A stretch of DNA of 64,000 nucleotides from a bacterium (GTDB lineage Bacteria; Krumholzibacteriota; Krumholzibacteriia; JACNKJ01): positions 499,340 through 563,339 of the forward strand of contig JAAEPZ010000538.1 in NCBI GenBank assembly GCA_024231955.1, given 5' to 3'. Positions 16,936-27,100 of this stretch are shown in pieces. The notes beneath the pieces are model-generated. The model was not told the origin of the DNA. It ran no database searches and was given only the letters and a program-made list of their open reading frames with translations. The position numbers and the translations under genes are program-made. The number at the start of each line of letters is the position of its first letter. Positions within the stretch are counted from its first letter, which is position 1.

Positions 16936-19389
16936 ATGCGGGACAGTCTTAAATTGTCAGTGGACAAGTTACGTTGGGTCTGTGATGAGGATGCCTTCGA
17001 ATTCGAGGATACCCAGGGAGTGCCCGCTCTGGATGACATCATCGGTCAGCCCCGCGCGATTCAGAGCCTGGAGTTCGGCCTGAAGATGGAGAGCCACGGC
17101 TACAACATCTACGTCAGCGGCCTCTCCGGTGTTGGCCGGACAACTCTGATCAAGAAGCATCTCGAGGAGCTGGTGAAGTTCGCCCCGACGCCGGATGACA
17201 TCTGCTACGTCAACAATTTCAAGGATTCCGATTGCCCGCTCACCATCATCATTCCGGGTGGCAAGGGTGTGGAGTTCCGCAAGGATATCGACCAGCTCAT
17301 CGACAGCCTCAAGGACGAGGTGCCCAAGGCGTTCGAGGGCAAGGGGTATGAGGCAGAGGTCTCCCAAATCGCCCAGGAGAGTCAGAAGCAACAGCAGGGG
17401 ATGCTGTCCCAACTGGAGAAGTTCGCGACCGAACGTTCATTCGCCGTGGAGTTCACCAAGGTCGGCATCACCATGAAGCCGGTGCACGAGGGCGAACCCA
17501 TGCCCCCCGAACGGATGAATGCGCTCCCACCCGAGGAGCGAAAGCAGTGGGAGACGCGGCGGCTGGAGGTGCAGAGTCAGGTTCAGGGCTTTCTCAAGGC
17601 CTCCAAGGAGCTCAACAAGAATACCCGAGAGCGGATCGACGGCATCAAGCACCGCATCGGGCATGTTGTCGTTGGCGGCATGGTGGACATCTGCAGCGAA
17701 AAATACGAAGAGTATCCGGATATCGTCTCTTACCTGGAATCCTGGAAAGCCCACGCCGTCGAGAACCTGAGGGATTTCGGCGAGGAGGAGGAGAGAGCGC
17801 GGGCGCAGGCCCAGGGGCAGGGACCGCAGATGATCCCCATGCGCCCGGAGCCCGATCTGGACAAGTGGGGCAAGTACCGCGTCAACCTGCTGGTGGACAA
17901 CAGCGGCACCGAGGGCGCACCCGTGGTCAATGAAACGCGGGCGAACTTCTACAACCTGTTCGGCCGTATTGAGCGCAAGAGCTATATGGGCGCGATGATC
18001 ACCAATTTCACGATGATCAAGAGCGGCTCGATCCTGAAGGCCCGTGGCGGCTATCTCGTTCTCAACGCCTTGGAGCTGCTCACCAGCCCCGGTGTCTGGG
18101 AATCGCTGAAGAAAGTGATCAAACACGAAGAGGTGCGGATCGAGGATCTGGGCGAGCAGTTCAGCGTGGTTCCCATCTCGGGCATGAAACCCGATCCTGT
18201 GCCGACGAAGCTGAAGATCATCATCATCGGCTCCAATCAGATCTACCACCTGCTGCAGAGCAAGGATGAGGACTTCCGCAAGATCTTCAAGGTCAAGGTC
18301 GATTTCGACAGCCGCATGCCGGTGGCCAAGGCCCTGGTCGATTTCCCCGGCTTCATCAGCACCCGCGTGCGGGAGGAGGATCTGCTCCACTTCGACAGGG
18401 GCGGCGTGGCCTCCGTGATCGAGGAGTCGGCGCGCGAGGTCGATGATCGCCACCGGGTATCGACCCGTTTCACCGGCGTCGCCGATCTTGTCCGGGAGGC
18501 CAGTTTCTGGGCCCGGACCGGCGACAGCAAGCTCGTGCGCCGTGAGCATGTCGAACAGGCCGTGCGGGAGAAACGGTTCCGCTCCAATCTGGTCGAGGAC
18601 AAGATCCGGCAGATCTTCGAGGACGGCACTCTGGTTGTCGCCGTCGAGGGTGAACGGATAGGTCAGGTGAACGGTCTGGCGGTACTCGACCTGGGCGATA
18701 TCCGGATCGGCAAGCCGAATCGGATCACGGTGCGCACCTGGATGGGGCGCGCCGGGGTTGTCGATATCGAACGGGAGACGAAACTGGCGGGACGCGTCTA
18801 CCAGAAGGGCGTTTTGATTCTGTCGGGATTCGTGGGGGCAAAATACGCCGTGGACCGCCCGTTGGCCCTCTCGGCCTCCATCGCCTTCGAACAGAGCTAC
18901 GACGGCGTCGATGGCGACAGCGCTTCGAGCACCGAACTCTACGCACTGCTGTCGAGTCTGTCCGGTGTGCCGATCAAACAGGCGATTGCCGTTACCGGTA
19001 GCGTCAATCAGTTCGGCGAGATCCAGGCGATCGGCGGGGTGAATGAGAAGATCGAGGGCTACTTCTCCATCTGCAGGATCACCGGGTTGACCGGCGAACA
19101 GGGGGTGATGATCCCTGCCGCAAATGAGCGCCACCTGATGCTGAACGAAGAGGTGCGGGAGGCGGTCAAGGCCGGCGATTTCCACATCTGGAGTGTCGAG
19201 ACTATCGATCAGGGGCTGGAGATTCTTACGGGCGTACCCGCCGGTGAAGCCGATGCGGATGGTGATTATCCCGAGGGGACGATTCACAATCTGGTGCGGG
19301 AGCGACTGGGCGCCTACCTGGTCGGTTTGAAGAGCCAGAGCGAGGCTGGCCAGGAATCCACCACTGCTGATGAGGATCAAACCGCCTAG
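16936..19389 (+). CDS. LonB-like ATP-dependent protease (AAA_32 / S16 Lon C-terminal domain)
   Basis: 817 residues. ATG at 16936 is chosen for its GGAA site 5 nt upstream; the in-frame codon at 16900 has no such support. The N-terminal part has a Walker A variant GLSGVGRTTLIKK with Arg in place of the P-loop Lys, as is usual in this subfamily, followed by a long coiled insertion (about 120-290). The middle AAA part contains ARGGYLVLNALELL (Walker B) and the sensor region. The S16 protease domain (about 590-780) has catalytic Ser662 in GDSASS and Lys705 in GGVNEKIEG, 43 residues apart as in E. coli Lon. No membrane helices are visible, unlike archaeal LonB. It would degrade misfolded or regulatory proteins in the cytosol. 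It stands alone, ended by a strong terminator. Confidence 0.93.
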   Translation: MRDSLKLSVDKLRWVCDEDAFEFEDTQGVPALDDIIGQPRAIQSLEFGLKMESHGYNIYVSGLSGVGRTTLIKKHLEELVKFAPTPDDICYVNNFKDSDCPLTIIIPGGKGVEFRKDIDQLIDSLKDEVPKAFEGKGYEAEVSQIAQESQKQQQGMLSQLEKFATERSFAVEFTKVGITMKPVHEGEPMPPERMNALPPEERKQWETRRLEVQSQVQGFLKASKELNKNTRERIDGIKHRIGHVVVGGMVDICSEKYEEYPDIVSYLESWKAHAVENLRDFGEEEERARAQAQGQGPQMIPMRPEPDLDKWGKYRVNLLVDNSGTEGAPVVNETRANFYNLFGRIERKSYMGAMITNFTMIKSGSILKARGGYLVLNALELLTSPGVWESLKKVIKHEEVRIEDLGEQFSVVPISGMKPDPVPTKLKIIIIGSNQIYHLLQSKDEDFRKIFKVKVDFDSRMPVAKALVDFPGFISTRVREEDLLHFDRGGVASVIEESAREVDDRHRVSTRFTGVADLVREASFWARTGDSKLVRREHVEQAVREKRFRSNLVEDKIRQIFEDGTLVVAVEGERIGQVNGLAVLDLGDIRIGKPNRITVRTWMGRAGVVDIERETKLAGRVYQKGVLILSGFVGAKYAVDRPLALSASIAFEQSYDGVDGDSASSTELYALLSSLSGVPIKQAIAVTGSVNQFGEIQAIGGVNEKIEGYFSICRITGLTGEQGVMIPAANERHLMLNEEVREAVKAGDFHIWSVETIDQGLEILTGVPAGEADADGDYPEGTIHNLVRERLGAYLVGLKSQSEAGQESTTADEDQTA

Positions 19390-19432
19390 GTGTGAACTTA
19401 ATCGCACGCGGCTCGTCCGCTGACTTGAAATC

Positions 19433-19471
19433 AGATCCGCCATCTGTTTGCAGATGGCGGATCTTTTTATT
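19433..19471 (+). terminator. Strong rho-independent terminator after the Lon-like protease gene
   Basis: Perfect 14-bp stem AGATCCGCCATCTG / CAGATGGCGGATCT with a TTTG loop, followed by TTTTATTT. It ends 82 nt after the protease stop codon. Confidence 0.93.
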
Positions 19472-19595
19472 TGTCAACAGCTTGAACTGGCGTCAGACGA
19501 TGTCGCTCCGGCCGGTTCAATATGGCGCATAAAGCTCCGGTTCTTGCATTGTGTCGCCGGGGTTTCACACTCGGTATGCTGGACTGCAGATTCAC

Positions 19596-19601
19596 AAGGA
19601 G
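19596..19601 (+). promoter_or_regulatory. Shine-Dalgarno site that sets a TTG start at 19609
   Basis: AAGGAG lies 7 nt before TTG 19609. The resulting N-terminus is a complete signal peptide, whereas the longer ORF start at 19522 adds residues that would spoil it. Confidence 0.7.
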
Positions 19602-19608
19602 TGGCGCT

Positions 19609-21300
19609 TTGTTCAGACCCATGTTCATGTTCCTGCTGATGCAGATTCCGTTATTGGTTGCGGGGGGTGCCCCCTCTCTGGCCGATAGCTCCAAAAGAGA
19701 GTCGCTGGTTGTGGCGGGCGCCGGGAATGGTGTTGAGGTCGTCACCCTCTTGGCCTCCGAGTTTCGCCTTGCCCACCCGGAATACTCGATTGAGGTGCCG
19801 GTCGAGAACATCGGTCACGAGGGTGCCCTGGACTGGGTGTTGCGCGACAGGAATCTGCTCGGCCGTCTCGAACATCCCCTGACCACGCGCCGCAAGCTGA
19901 AATTGCCGCAGGCCTGTGAATTGCCGGTGGCCGGTCTCCGACTTAGTGTGATTGCCCCATCCGAACTGGGCGTAACGAAATTGAGTTTGCGCCAGTGGCG
20001 CGATATCTTCACGGGAGGGGTAAAAAACTGGAGTCAGGTCGGCGGCCCGGATCTGCCTGTCGTTCTGGTCGGTCCCGCAGAAACCAGCGGAGTGAACCGG
20101 GCTCTCCTGCACACCTACCCGATCTTTGCCTCGATCGATTTCGAGGAGACCTGTCTGCGGGATCAACAGGTGCTCTCAACCGTAGCTCGGATTCCCGGGG
20201 CACTGGGTATCTGCGAAACGCGGTCGCTGCGCGGGGCTCGGGGGGTGGCGCCGATCGAGATCGCGGGTTTCGCGTGTGAGCGATCCGTGAGTCTCGTATT
20301 CGATCGTCGTAACCGAAATGAAGATGTGATCAGTCTTCTCAGGACATTCCTCCAGAGCGAAACGTGGCGGGAGGTCGTAACCGCCAACCAGGCCTGGGCG
20401 CCGATCGCTTCACGTCCGGTCGGCAAGGGGCGCCTCAAGATTGGTCTGCTGTGGGTCGGCCGCTCCGCTGATGTGGATCTGGTGGCGAAAGGTTTCCTGG
20501 AACGGATCCGGGAGGTGGCCCCCGCCATCGAAGTCGAGACGCGAATGGAGTTGAGGGATCTCAGCGTCGCGGAGACCTTCGTCCGTCACTTTGAAGAGGA
20601 TAAGGATGGAATCGTTTTCCTCGGCGCGGACGGCGTTCAATTCCTGGGCGAACACACCCTGAAAGTACCTGGATTTATCGGGGCCTGCAGCGCCGTCAAG
20701 GTTGGGGAGGTTCTGGGTGGTCCGGAGCTCCAGCAGAGAAACGTGACGGGCGTGATGCGACACCAACCGATAGCGGATTGTATTGACTTGTTGAACGAGT
20801 TGCTGCCGGACGCCAAAAGAGTCGGTCTTCTCTGTGAAGCGGATCATTCCGCAACCGGCAATATCAGAGAGCGGACGCGCAGCGAATGTGTCGCGCGCGG
20901 GCTCGAATATCGGGAGCTGATCTGTGGCTCTGAGGATGAACTGGCGACCGGCGTCAAGCAACTGGCCGGCCAGGTGGATGCCATGATCATCGCCGATCAA
21001 CCGCTGCTCGCCAAGGCATCGCGGACGGTGATTGCCGCTGCGGGCGATACGCCCGTGTGCGCCTTTACATCCGGATTCCTGGATGCGGGCGCCATGTTGG
21101 CGGTGACCGTGGACGATTTCGAACTGGGACGGATGCTGGCGGATTCGGTGACCGATGTCGTGATTCGGGGCAGGAGCTGCGCCGATCTGTCGATCAAGAT
21201 CGACCCGACTCCCCTGCCGCAGATCAACGCCGACGTCTGCCGTAAATACGAAGTGGCTCTCTCCTCCGATCTCCGTCGCAAAGCGGTCACTCGCGAGTGA
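19609..21300 (+). CDS. Exported protein fusing a PstS-like binding domain to an ABC-type (PF04392-like) substrate-binding domain
   Basis: 563 residues from the TTG start. Residues 1-26 form a signal peptide (MFRPMFMFLLMQIPLLVAGG, cleavage after SLA). Residues about 30-280 resemble the PBP-like fold of phosphate-binding PstS proteins: VVAGAGNGVEVV opening, LSLRQWRDIFTGGVKNWSQVGG and VGPAETSGVNRALL. Residues 285-550 resemble periplasmic ABC substrate-binding proteins of the PF04392 type: LKIGLLWVGRSADVDLVAKGF, ANxxR-like VGLLCEADHSATGNI, and the ending PLPQINADVCRKYEVAL. Each half alone is a familiar receptor, but the fusion is unusual. No permease, ATPase or kinase gene is adjacent, and the gene is bracketed by terminators, so a stand-alone sensory or scavenging role is possible. 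Ligands are unknown. Confidence 0.75.
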   Translation: MFRPMFMFLLMQIPLLVAGGAPSLADSSKRESLVVAGAGNGVEVVTLLASEFRLAHPEYSIEVPVENIGHEGALDWVLRDRNLLGRLEHPLTTRRKLKLPQACELPVAGLRLSVIAPSELGVTKLSLRQWRDIFTGGVKNWSQVGGPDLPVVLVGPAETSGVNRALLHTYPIFASIDFEETCLRDQQVLSTVARIPGALGICETRSLRGARGVAPIEIAGFACERSVSLVFDRRNRNEDVISLLRTFLQSETWREVVTANQAWAPIASRPVGKGRLKIGLLWVGRSADVDLVAKGFLERIREVAPAIEVETRMELRDLSVAETFVRHFEEDKDGIVFLGADGVQFLGEHTLKVPGFIGACSAVKVGEVLGGPELQQRNVTGVMRHQPIADCIDLLNELLPDAKRVGLLCEADHSATGNIRERTRSECVARGLEYRELICGSEDELATGVKQLAGQVDAMIIADQPLLAKASRTVIAAAGDTPVCAFTSGFLDAGAMLAVTVDDFELGRMLADSVTDVVIRGRSCADLSIKIDPTPLPQINADVCRKYEVALSSDLRRKAVTRE

Positions 21301-21336
21301 TCGGCCCCCTCCCGTCCGCACCGGAAGTAGGATCCC

Positions 21337-21370
21337 AAAAAACCGCCGACCGGTTACCCCGATCGGCGGT
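21337..21370 (-). terminator. Rho-independent terminator, mainly serving the minus-strand OmpA gene
   Basis: 8-bp stem ACCGCCGA/TCGGCGGT with a 13-nt loop. The AAAAAA on the left gives a U tract in the minus-strand transcript, 29 nt after the stop at 21399. It also lies 42 nt after the plus-strand stop at 21300. Confidence 0.75.
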
Positions 21371-21398
21371 CTGTCCTGTTTACGATCGTAGCGACTCG

Positions 21399-22844
21399 TT
21401 AGTCCCTGTTGACGCGGTGGATCTCCACGCGACGATTCAGGGTGCGGCCCTCAAGAGTGCTGTTGGTGGCGATGGGGAAACCCTCGCCGAAGCCGATGGC
21501 CATCACTCTGTTGGGTGCGATACCCAGTAACAGCAGGTAATCCCGCACCGCCATGGCGCGCCGCTGGGACAGGTCGCGGTTGTAGGACGCGGGGCCCTTG
21601 CTGTCGGTATGGCCATGGACCTCGATGACCACATCGGGCCAGGCCATGAGCGAGTAGGCCACGACCTCCAGCACGCTGAGCGAGGAGGGGGTGAGTTCGG
21701 CGCTGCCGCTTTTGAAGTTCACACCCTTCAGAATCAGTTTCTCCTTGATCTCCGCCACGACGGGGCATCCGGATTCGTCGACCTCAATTCCGAGCGGGGT
21801 CGACGGGCAGTTGTCGTTCGTGTCCAGAACGCCGTCCCCGTCGTTGTCCAGATCGGGGCAACCGTCCTGATCGGCGTAGCCGTCGAAATCTTCCGGGAGA
21901 TTGGGGCAGCCGTCATGCTGGTCGAAGATGCCGTCCTGGTCATTGTCAGGCTCCGGGCAACCATCCTCATCCTCGAAGCCATCAATATCTTCAGGATTAT
22001 CGCGGCAGGCGTCATTGATGTCGAGGATGCCATCCTGGTCGTTGTCGGGATCGGGACAGCCATCGAGATCCTCGAAATCGTCGAAATCCTCGGGCAGGTT
22101 GGGGCAGCCGTCGACATCGTTCTTGATGCCGTCGCCGTCCTTGTCGGAGTTGCCGAAGTAGAAGTTGACGCCGATGTAGCCCTCGATCATGCCGTAGGAG
22201 GCCTGTCCCGATCGGTTATCGTTGTCCAGGGCGCTGAAGCCGACGGTGTCGGTGCCGTTCCCGGGCCAGAGGTGCAATCTGATACCGCAATCGATTGCGG
22301 CAGAGTGGGCGATGAAGAATTCGCAACCTGTCGTGAAGAGACCGGTGAGCCGCGTGAAGGAGAGTTCGGTCTCATTGCCGTTGTAGTCGAAACCATCGAG
22401 ATTGGAGCCGGAGGGCAACAGACCGTTGCCACGCTGACCCTTGACCGAAAGTTTGGTCAGACCTAATCCCAACCCCACGTACGGTGACACGCTACGGGCG
22501 GGCCGCAAGTTGAAGAGGAAACTCAGGCGCGGCTGAATGACCACCGAATAGAGCTCGGCGCCGCCCTTGAAGGTCCAGCCGGAACTGCCGTTGGATTCCT
22601 CAATCCCAGCCTGACTCCAACCGGCCTTGCATCCGAGGACCATGGTCCAGCGAGGGGAGAGCAATCTGCGATACCCAACCGAGAGGTTGCGGCCGATGTT
22701 GCCGTAATCATGGTCGCCGCTCGCCAGTTTCATCAGGCCGAATTCCAGGTGACCGCCATTGCTGCCCACCTGGTCCGCACCGGTCGCCGTGCCGGGCAGG
22801 GCAAAGGTCAGTAATAGCATAAGGCAGATCAAACTTCTGGACAT
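21399..22844 (-). CDS. OmpA family outer-membrane protein with thrombospondin type-3 repeats
   Basis: 481 residues. ATG at 22844 follows GGAGG by 6 nt; the longer frame is rejected. Signal peptide 1-22 (cleavage after ATG/GTATG). Residues 25-225 are a beta-barrel (alternating aromatic strands such as GYRRLLSPRWTMVLGCKAGW). Residues about 233-350 are Asp/Cys-rich TSP3 units (DGDGIKNDVDGCPNLPED type, five Cys-containing repeats) forming a calcium-bound periplasmic stalk. Residues 365-481 are the OmpA peptidoglycan-binding domain (FKSGSAELTP, VHGHTDSKG, LSQRRAMAVRDYL, GFGEGFPIA, NRRVEIHRV). It links outer membrane to cell wall. Monocistronic, with its own terminator. Confidence 0.92.
   Translation of the reverse strand: MSRSLICLMLLLTFALPGTATGADQVGSNGGHLEFGLMKLASGDHDYGNIGRNLSVGYRRLLSPRWTMVLGCKAGWSQAGIEESNGSSGWTFKGGAELYSVVIQPRLSFLFNLRPARSVSPYVGLGLGLTKLSVKGQRGNGLLPSGSNLDGFDYNGNETELSFTRLTGLFTTGCEFFIAHSAAIDCGIRLHLWPGNGTDTVGFSALDNDNRSGQASYGMIEGYIGVNFYFGNSDKDGDGIKNDVDGCPNLPEDFDDFEDLDGCPDPDNDQDGILDINDACRDNPEDIDGFEDEDGCPEPDNDQDGIFDQHDGCPNLPEDFDGYADQDGCPDLDNDGDGVLDTNDNCPSTPLGIEVDESGCPVVAEIKEKLILKGVNFKSGSAELTPSSLSVLEVVAYSLMAWPDVVIEVHGHTDSKGPASYNRDLSQRRAMAVRDYLLLLGIAPNRVMAIGFGEGFPIATNSTLEGRTLNRRVEIHRVNRD
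21800..22146 (-). repeat. Thrombospondin type-3 repeats inside the OmpA-family gene
   Basis: Tandem 60-75-nt coding units encoding D-N-D-x-DG-I-x-D and D-G-C-P/E motifs. The repetition is at protein level, with clear DNA similarity among units (for example the repeated GACAACGACCAGGA-like blocks on the coding strand). Confidence 0.75.
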
Positions 22845-22982
22845 GTAGTTCCTCCAACATTGGGACACCGGGATTGATGCGCCCGGATTCACATCTACAG
22901 CAAGGAGAGATTAGAGAGAGACCTGATATCCTGCAAGGAGCAATTGTGGAATCATTGGCTGAGCCATGGATCCGGCGGCCTG

Positions 22983-24083
22983 TTAATCGGTATTCAGCCG
23001 GTTGTAGACGTCCCATGTCATTTCGGCAACACGATTCCAGGAGTAATTCTCCAGAGCATGTTGCCTGGCTCGCGCACCGGCGGCGGCGATCTCCTCGGGA
23101 TCGGCCAGCAATTCGATCAATTTGCTCCGCAGACTGTCCACATCCCGGGAGATGAAGGAGTGCCCCACACCCTCCACCAGCTCCAGATTCTCGGGAATAT
23201 CGCTGGAGAGAACGCAGGAGTTGTAACTCATCGCCTCCAGCAGGGCGATGGAGAGCCCCTCAATCTCACTGGGTTGGCAATAGAGGCAGGCATTGGTGAA
23301 CAGTTCGTCGAGCAGGGATCCGGATACGAATCCCGTGAAGATGATCCTTTCGTCGCCCTCGGCCAACTTGTGCAGGCTGTCGACGTAGCGCTCCTCGTTC
23401 AAGCCCTCACCAGCGATCACCAGTTTCTTGTCGGTGTCCATTTCACGGAACGCCTTGATGAGGTGATGGGCGCCCTTCTCGGGCGTCAGGCGGGCGATGA
23501 AGAAGATATAGCCATCCTTCTCCAGGCCCCAACGTTCGGAGATCTCAACGGGTTCGCGCAGCTCGGGGGCCTCGATGCCGTTGGGAATGGCGTGGACATC
23601 CTTGTTGAATCTGTCCTTGTAGTACTGCTTGAGCACCTGCGAAACGACGATGGTGGCGTTGGGATTGCGGGCGCTGAATATCTCGCAGGCCTGCAGATAC
23701 CAGCGGGCGAATCGACCCCACTTGGCGCGCTGCCAGTCGAGTCCGTGAACCGTCACTACCGTTTTGTGACCGAACAGCCGCGGCAGCCAGGCGAAGATGC
23801 TGGGACCCAAAGCATGAAAGTGGACAACGCCATTGGGTCTGAAAATCACCTCCAGCGTAGCTATAAGCGCGTAGAGGATCGTGTCCAGATGCTTGGTGCG
23901 CATTGTGGGCAGGCGACGGATCCGTACACCCTTGTATTCCGTCATCGGCGGCACGTAGTATGACCGTGCATAGACCATGATCTCGGCGCGATCGACCAGA
24001 CGGGGGGCGATCTCCTCAATATGGCGTTCGATACCACCCTGTGTTGTTGGTATCCCTCGCGTGCCGATATGGTATATTCTCAT
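22983..24083 (-). CDS. Family 4 glycosyltransferase
   Basis: 366 residues from ATG 24083, whose product begins MRIYHIGTRGIPTTQGGIER, the usual opening of this GT4 group with the glycine-rich GGIE loop. A 17-residue longer start at 24134 is possible but not conserved-looking. The donor-binding C-terminal half shows FIARLTPEKGAHHLIKAF and the E-x7-E motif in SEIEGLSIALLEAMSYN. It transfers a sugar from a nucleotide donor, probably in cell-surface polysaccharide or lipopolysaccharide synthesis. No neighbouring glycan genes were found. It is divergent from addB with a 99-nt gap. Confidence 0.9.
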   Translation of the reverse strand: MRIYHIGTRGIPTTQGGIERHIEEIAPRLVDRAEIMVYARSYYVPPMTEYKGVRIRRLPTMRTKHLDTILYALIATLEVIFRPNGVVHFHALGPSIFAWLPRLFGHKTVVTVHGLDWQRAKWGRFARWYLQACEIFSARNPNATIVVSQVLKQYYKDRFNKDVHAIPNGIEAPELREPVEISERWGLEKDGYIFFIARLTPEKGAHHLIKAFREMDTDKKLVIAGEGLNEERYVDSLHKLAEGDERIIFTGFVSGSLLDELFTNACLYCQPSEIEGLSIALLEAMSYNSCVLSSDIPENLELVEGVGHSFISRDVDSLRSKLIELLADPEEIAAAGARARQHALENYSWNRVAEMTWDVYNRLNTD

Positions 24084-24172
24084 TCTTGCGGGACCTTCCG
24101 GCGGTGCGGTGCGCTGCGCACTGTGTCTCTTCATCCTAATGATTGTCGGTCCGCGTTGTCAACCCAAGCCCC

Positions 24173-24177
24173 GGGAG
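24173..24177 (+). promoter_or_regulatory. Shine-Dalgarno site that sets a GTG start for addB at 24183
   Basis: GGGAG 5 nt before GTG 24183. The frame stays open back to 24021, but that extension overlaps the divergent glycosyltransferase start and encodes Cys-rich non-protein-like sequence. Confidence 0.65.
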
Positions 24178-24182
24178 CTCAA

Positions 24183-27100
24183 GTGCAGGAACTAATAACG
24201 GGTCCGGCCGGATCGGGTAAAACTACATACTGCATTGATCAATGTCTTCAAGCTCTCGCCGCAGGGCGCGAGGTGGTCTACCTCGTACCGAACTATGACG
24301 AAACGATCCAGGTGCGCCAACGTCTGCTGGCGGCTGCGGGCACCCCCGGTCTGATTCTGCCGGGGATCATCCGCTTCAGTGACCTGGTCAGACGTGTTCT
24401 CGACGCGGGGGCGCCCGGTTGGGGTCCCCGTCCGCCTCTGGCCAGGCGCCTGCATCTGACGCGTCTGCTGGCGGCGGAGCGGGATCGTCTGGGTCCGCTG
24501 GAGAGCAGCGCCAATAGCGCAGGCTTCCCCGAAGTTCTCGATCGTTTCTTTCGCGAACTCACGGAAGGTGCCTTGCAGGTTTCGGACCTGACCGCGCTTG
24601 CCGGAGAGAGACGGGGGGGCTCGGACGAGCAGCGCCTGCTCACGCTTGCTCGCCTGTACGAACGATTCAATGCCGAACAGGATGCCGGCCGTCGCCTGGA
24701 CGACTCCCGGGCCATGGCCAGGGCGGCCGACCTGCTTGAATCGGATCCGCACTTGAGCCGTCGGATCGCAGGTGACGAGGCCCTGCTTATCCTTGACGGT
24801 TTCAGTAATCTCAGCCCCCTGCAGCTCCGTTTTCTGAATGCTGTGATCCCGACTATGGGGGGGAGTCTGCTCACGGTTTGTCTGCCCCCTGCGGATCTGG
24901 ACGGCCCACCCCGTCCACCCTTCGAACGGCTGCACCGTCTTGCGGACAATTTCCCGGAAAGCTCGGGTTGGCGGCGGATAGCATTGCCCGAGCCGCGCCG
25001 CTACGGGACGCCGCTACCGCAGGCGCTGGCCACCCGACTGTTCAGGGTATTGCCGGGCGAAGCCGAGGGCATCGACGACGACCTCCTGCATCTGATTCGG
25101 GGGGCGACACGACGTGATGAGGTCGATGGCCTTGTCCGCGATCTGCGCCGGCGGCTTGCGTCGGGAGTGTCGCCGGAGACCGTCGCGATTCTGTATCGCG
25201 ACGAGCAGTACGCCGAACTCCTTGCCGAGCTGCTGCGGCGGGAGCGGATCCCCTTCCGGTTGCTCCAAAGGTCGCCTCTGCTCAAGCAGGCGGCCGTTGA
25301 CGCCTGCCTTGCCCTGCTCGACTGGAGCACCGGCCAACCGGTGCCCGATCTTGTGCAGCGGTTGCGCGGAGGTCTGGTGACGACTCCGGATCGTCTGCTT
25401 GCCGAAATTCATGCGCAAGCCCGAGCTGCGGGGATACCGACCGTTCTCACCTGGGACGATCTGCTTGCCGACATCCGCAAAACCAATGCCGACAGCGATT
25501 GGAGCTGGGTGGACTGGAAGCGCTCCCTGCCCGATGAGAAACTCACAGGTCCCGAACTACTGACCCGTGTCCTCAAGCCCCTGGTGGAACTGCTCCGCAC
25601 CAACCTGATCAATCCGTTGCGGGCGGCGCTTCAGGAGCCTGTCGAGGCGGATGAAGCCGCCGGTGGAGGCGCAACCCGCATGCGGGAGGCGGCGCGCGAA
25701 TCGCTGGCCCTGCAGGGGTTCCTCTCCGTCGCCACGATTGCGGCCGAGGAGGCGGTGGCTCCGGAGCAGCGTTTGTCTCTGGACGCCTGGACGACGATCC
25801 TCCGTCGGGCGCTGGATGGTGAAACGATTGCCGATACACCGGGGGGCGATCTGGGTGGGGTGCTGCTCGGCAATCCCTTTGCTCTGCGGTTGCCCGAGCT
25901 GGACACCGTATACGTCTGCGGACTCAATCAGGGTTGTTTCCCCCCTCCGTTCAGGGATCACCCCCTGCTCAGGGAGTCCGAACGACGCCAACTCAATCGC
26001 CTGCTGGCAAACAGTGGGCGCAATGCCCGTCTGCCCGAGTGGCAGGACCGCCAGGCCGAGGAGCGATATCTGTTCTACATCGCCGTCACCCGCGCATCAG
26101 GACGGCTTGTGTTGAGCTGGGCGCAGAGGGGTGAGCAGGGGCGCGTCGCGGCGCCCTCATTCTTCCTCGATGAGCTGCGTCACGTGGCGGCAGCTCTTCC
26201 GGAACCTGTGGATGTGCCCGCGTTGTCCCTGAACGAAAAACTGCGCGATCCGCTCAACCTGCGAGCGCTGGTGCGGGATACGCTTCTTGCGGGAAATACC
26301 GCGCCCTCCAAACTGGCGGAGGAGGCGGAGTGCTGGCTGCGCGAACAGGGGCTGGAGCACCTGCTTCTCGATGCCCGGTTGAAGCGGAGCGAACGCTCGC
26401 TGGCCGGTCATCAGGCGTTGGCTCTGCAGGGATCCGATCGCCGCCGGTTCAGCGCTAGTCGCCTCGAAGCCTATACCCGCTGTCCCTACAGCTATCTCAT
26501 GGAGAAGGTGCTCGGTCTCGAAGAGGAGGGGGACTTCGAGGCGGGAGCCCTCGAGGAGGGGCGGTTGTTCCACAAGGCGCTCGAACTCCTGTTCAGCGAT
26601 TGGGCCGAACTGAGGGATGAACTCATCGGCAAGACGCCGGATGAGGAGGAGTTGAGCTCGCTGTCTGCGCGCTATCACGACATGGCCTCCGACAAACTGG
26701 AGGCTGAGGGGCTTGCCGCTCTGCAGTCGAGTCGATTCCGGGCCGAACGACCCCGCCGGCTGAGAGTTCTGACGGCCTTCCTGGTCAGGGATCTGGAGCG
26801 GTTGCGTCAAACGGGAGCCGAACCCGATGTCCAGGCTCTGGAGCGGCTCTTCACGCTGGAGTCCCGGGATCTGGCCGGTGCCGATCCCGCAACGCCCGAA
26901 TTCGATCTGGTGGGGGTTATCGATCGTGTCGACAAGTTGCCGGATGGGGCGCGACTCGTGATCGACTACAAGCGGAGCAAGCGGATGATCGAAGAGCCCG
27001 ATCTTGATCACCCGAATCTGTTCCAGCTCGCGCTCTACGGCTTGGCTGAAGGCGCTGCCGTCGCCGGCTCCGCCTATTGCGCCCTGAAGGAGAAAAAACC

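Noticed and set aside
17437..19443. 668-residue open frame antisense to the Lon-like protease
   Set aside because: High-GC shadow frame; the plus strand has a complete catalytic Ser/Lys pair and Walker motifs.
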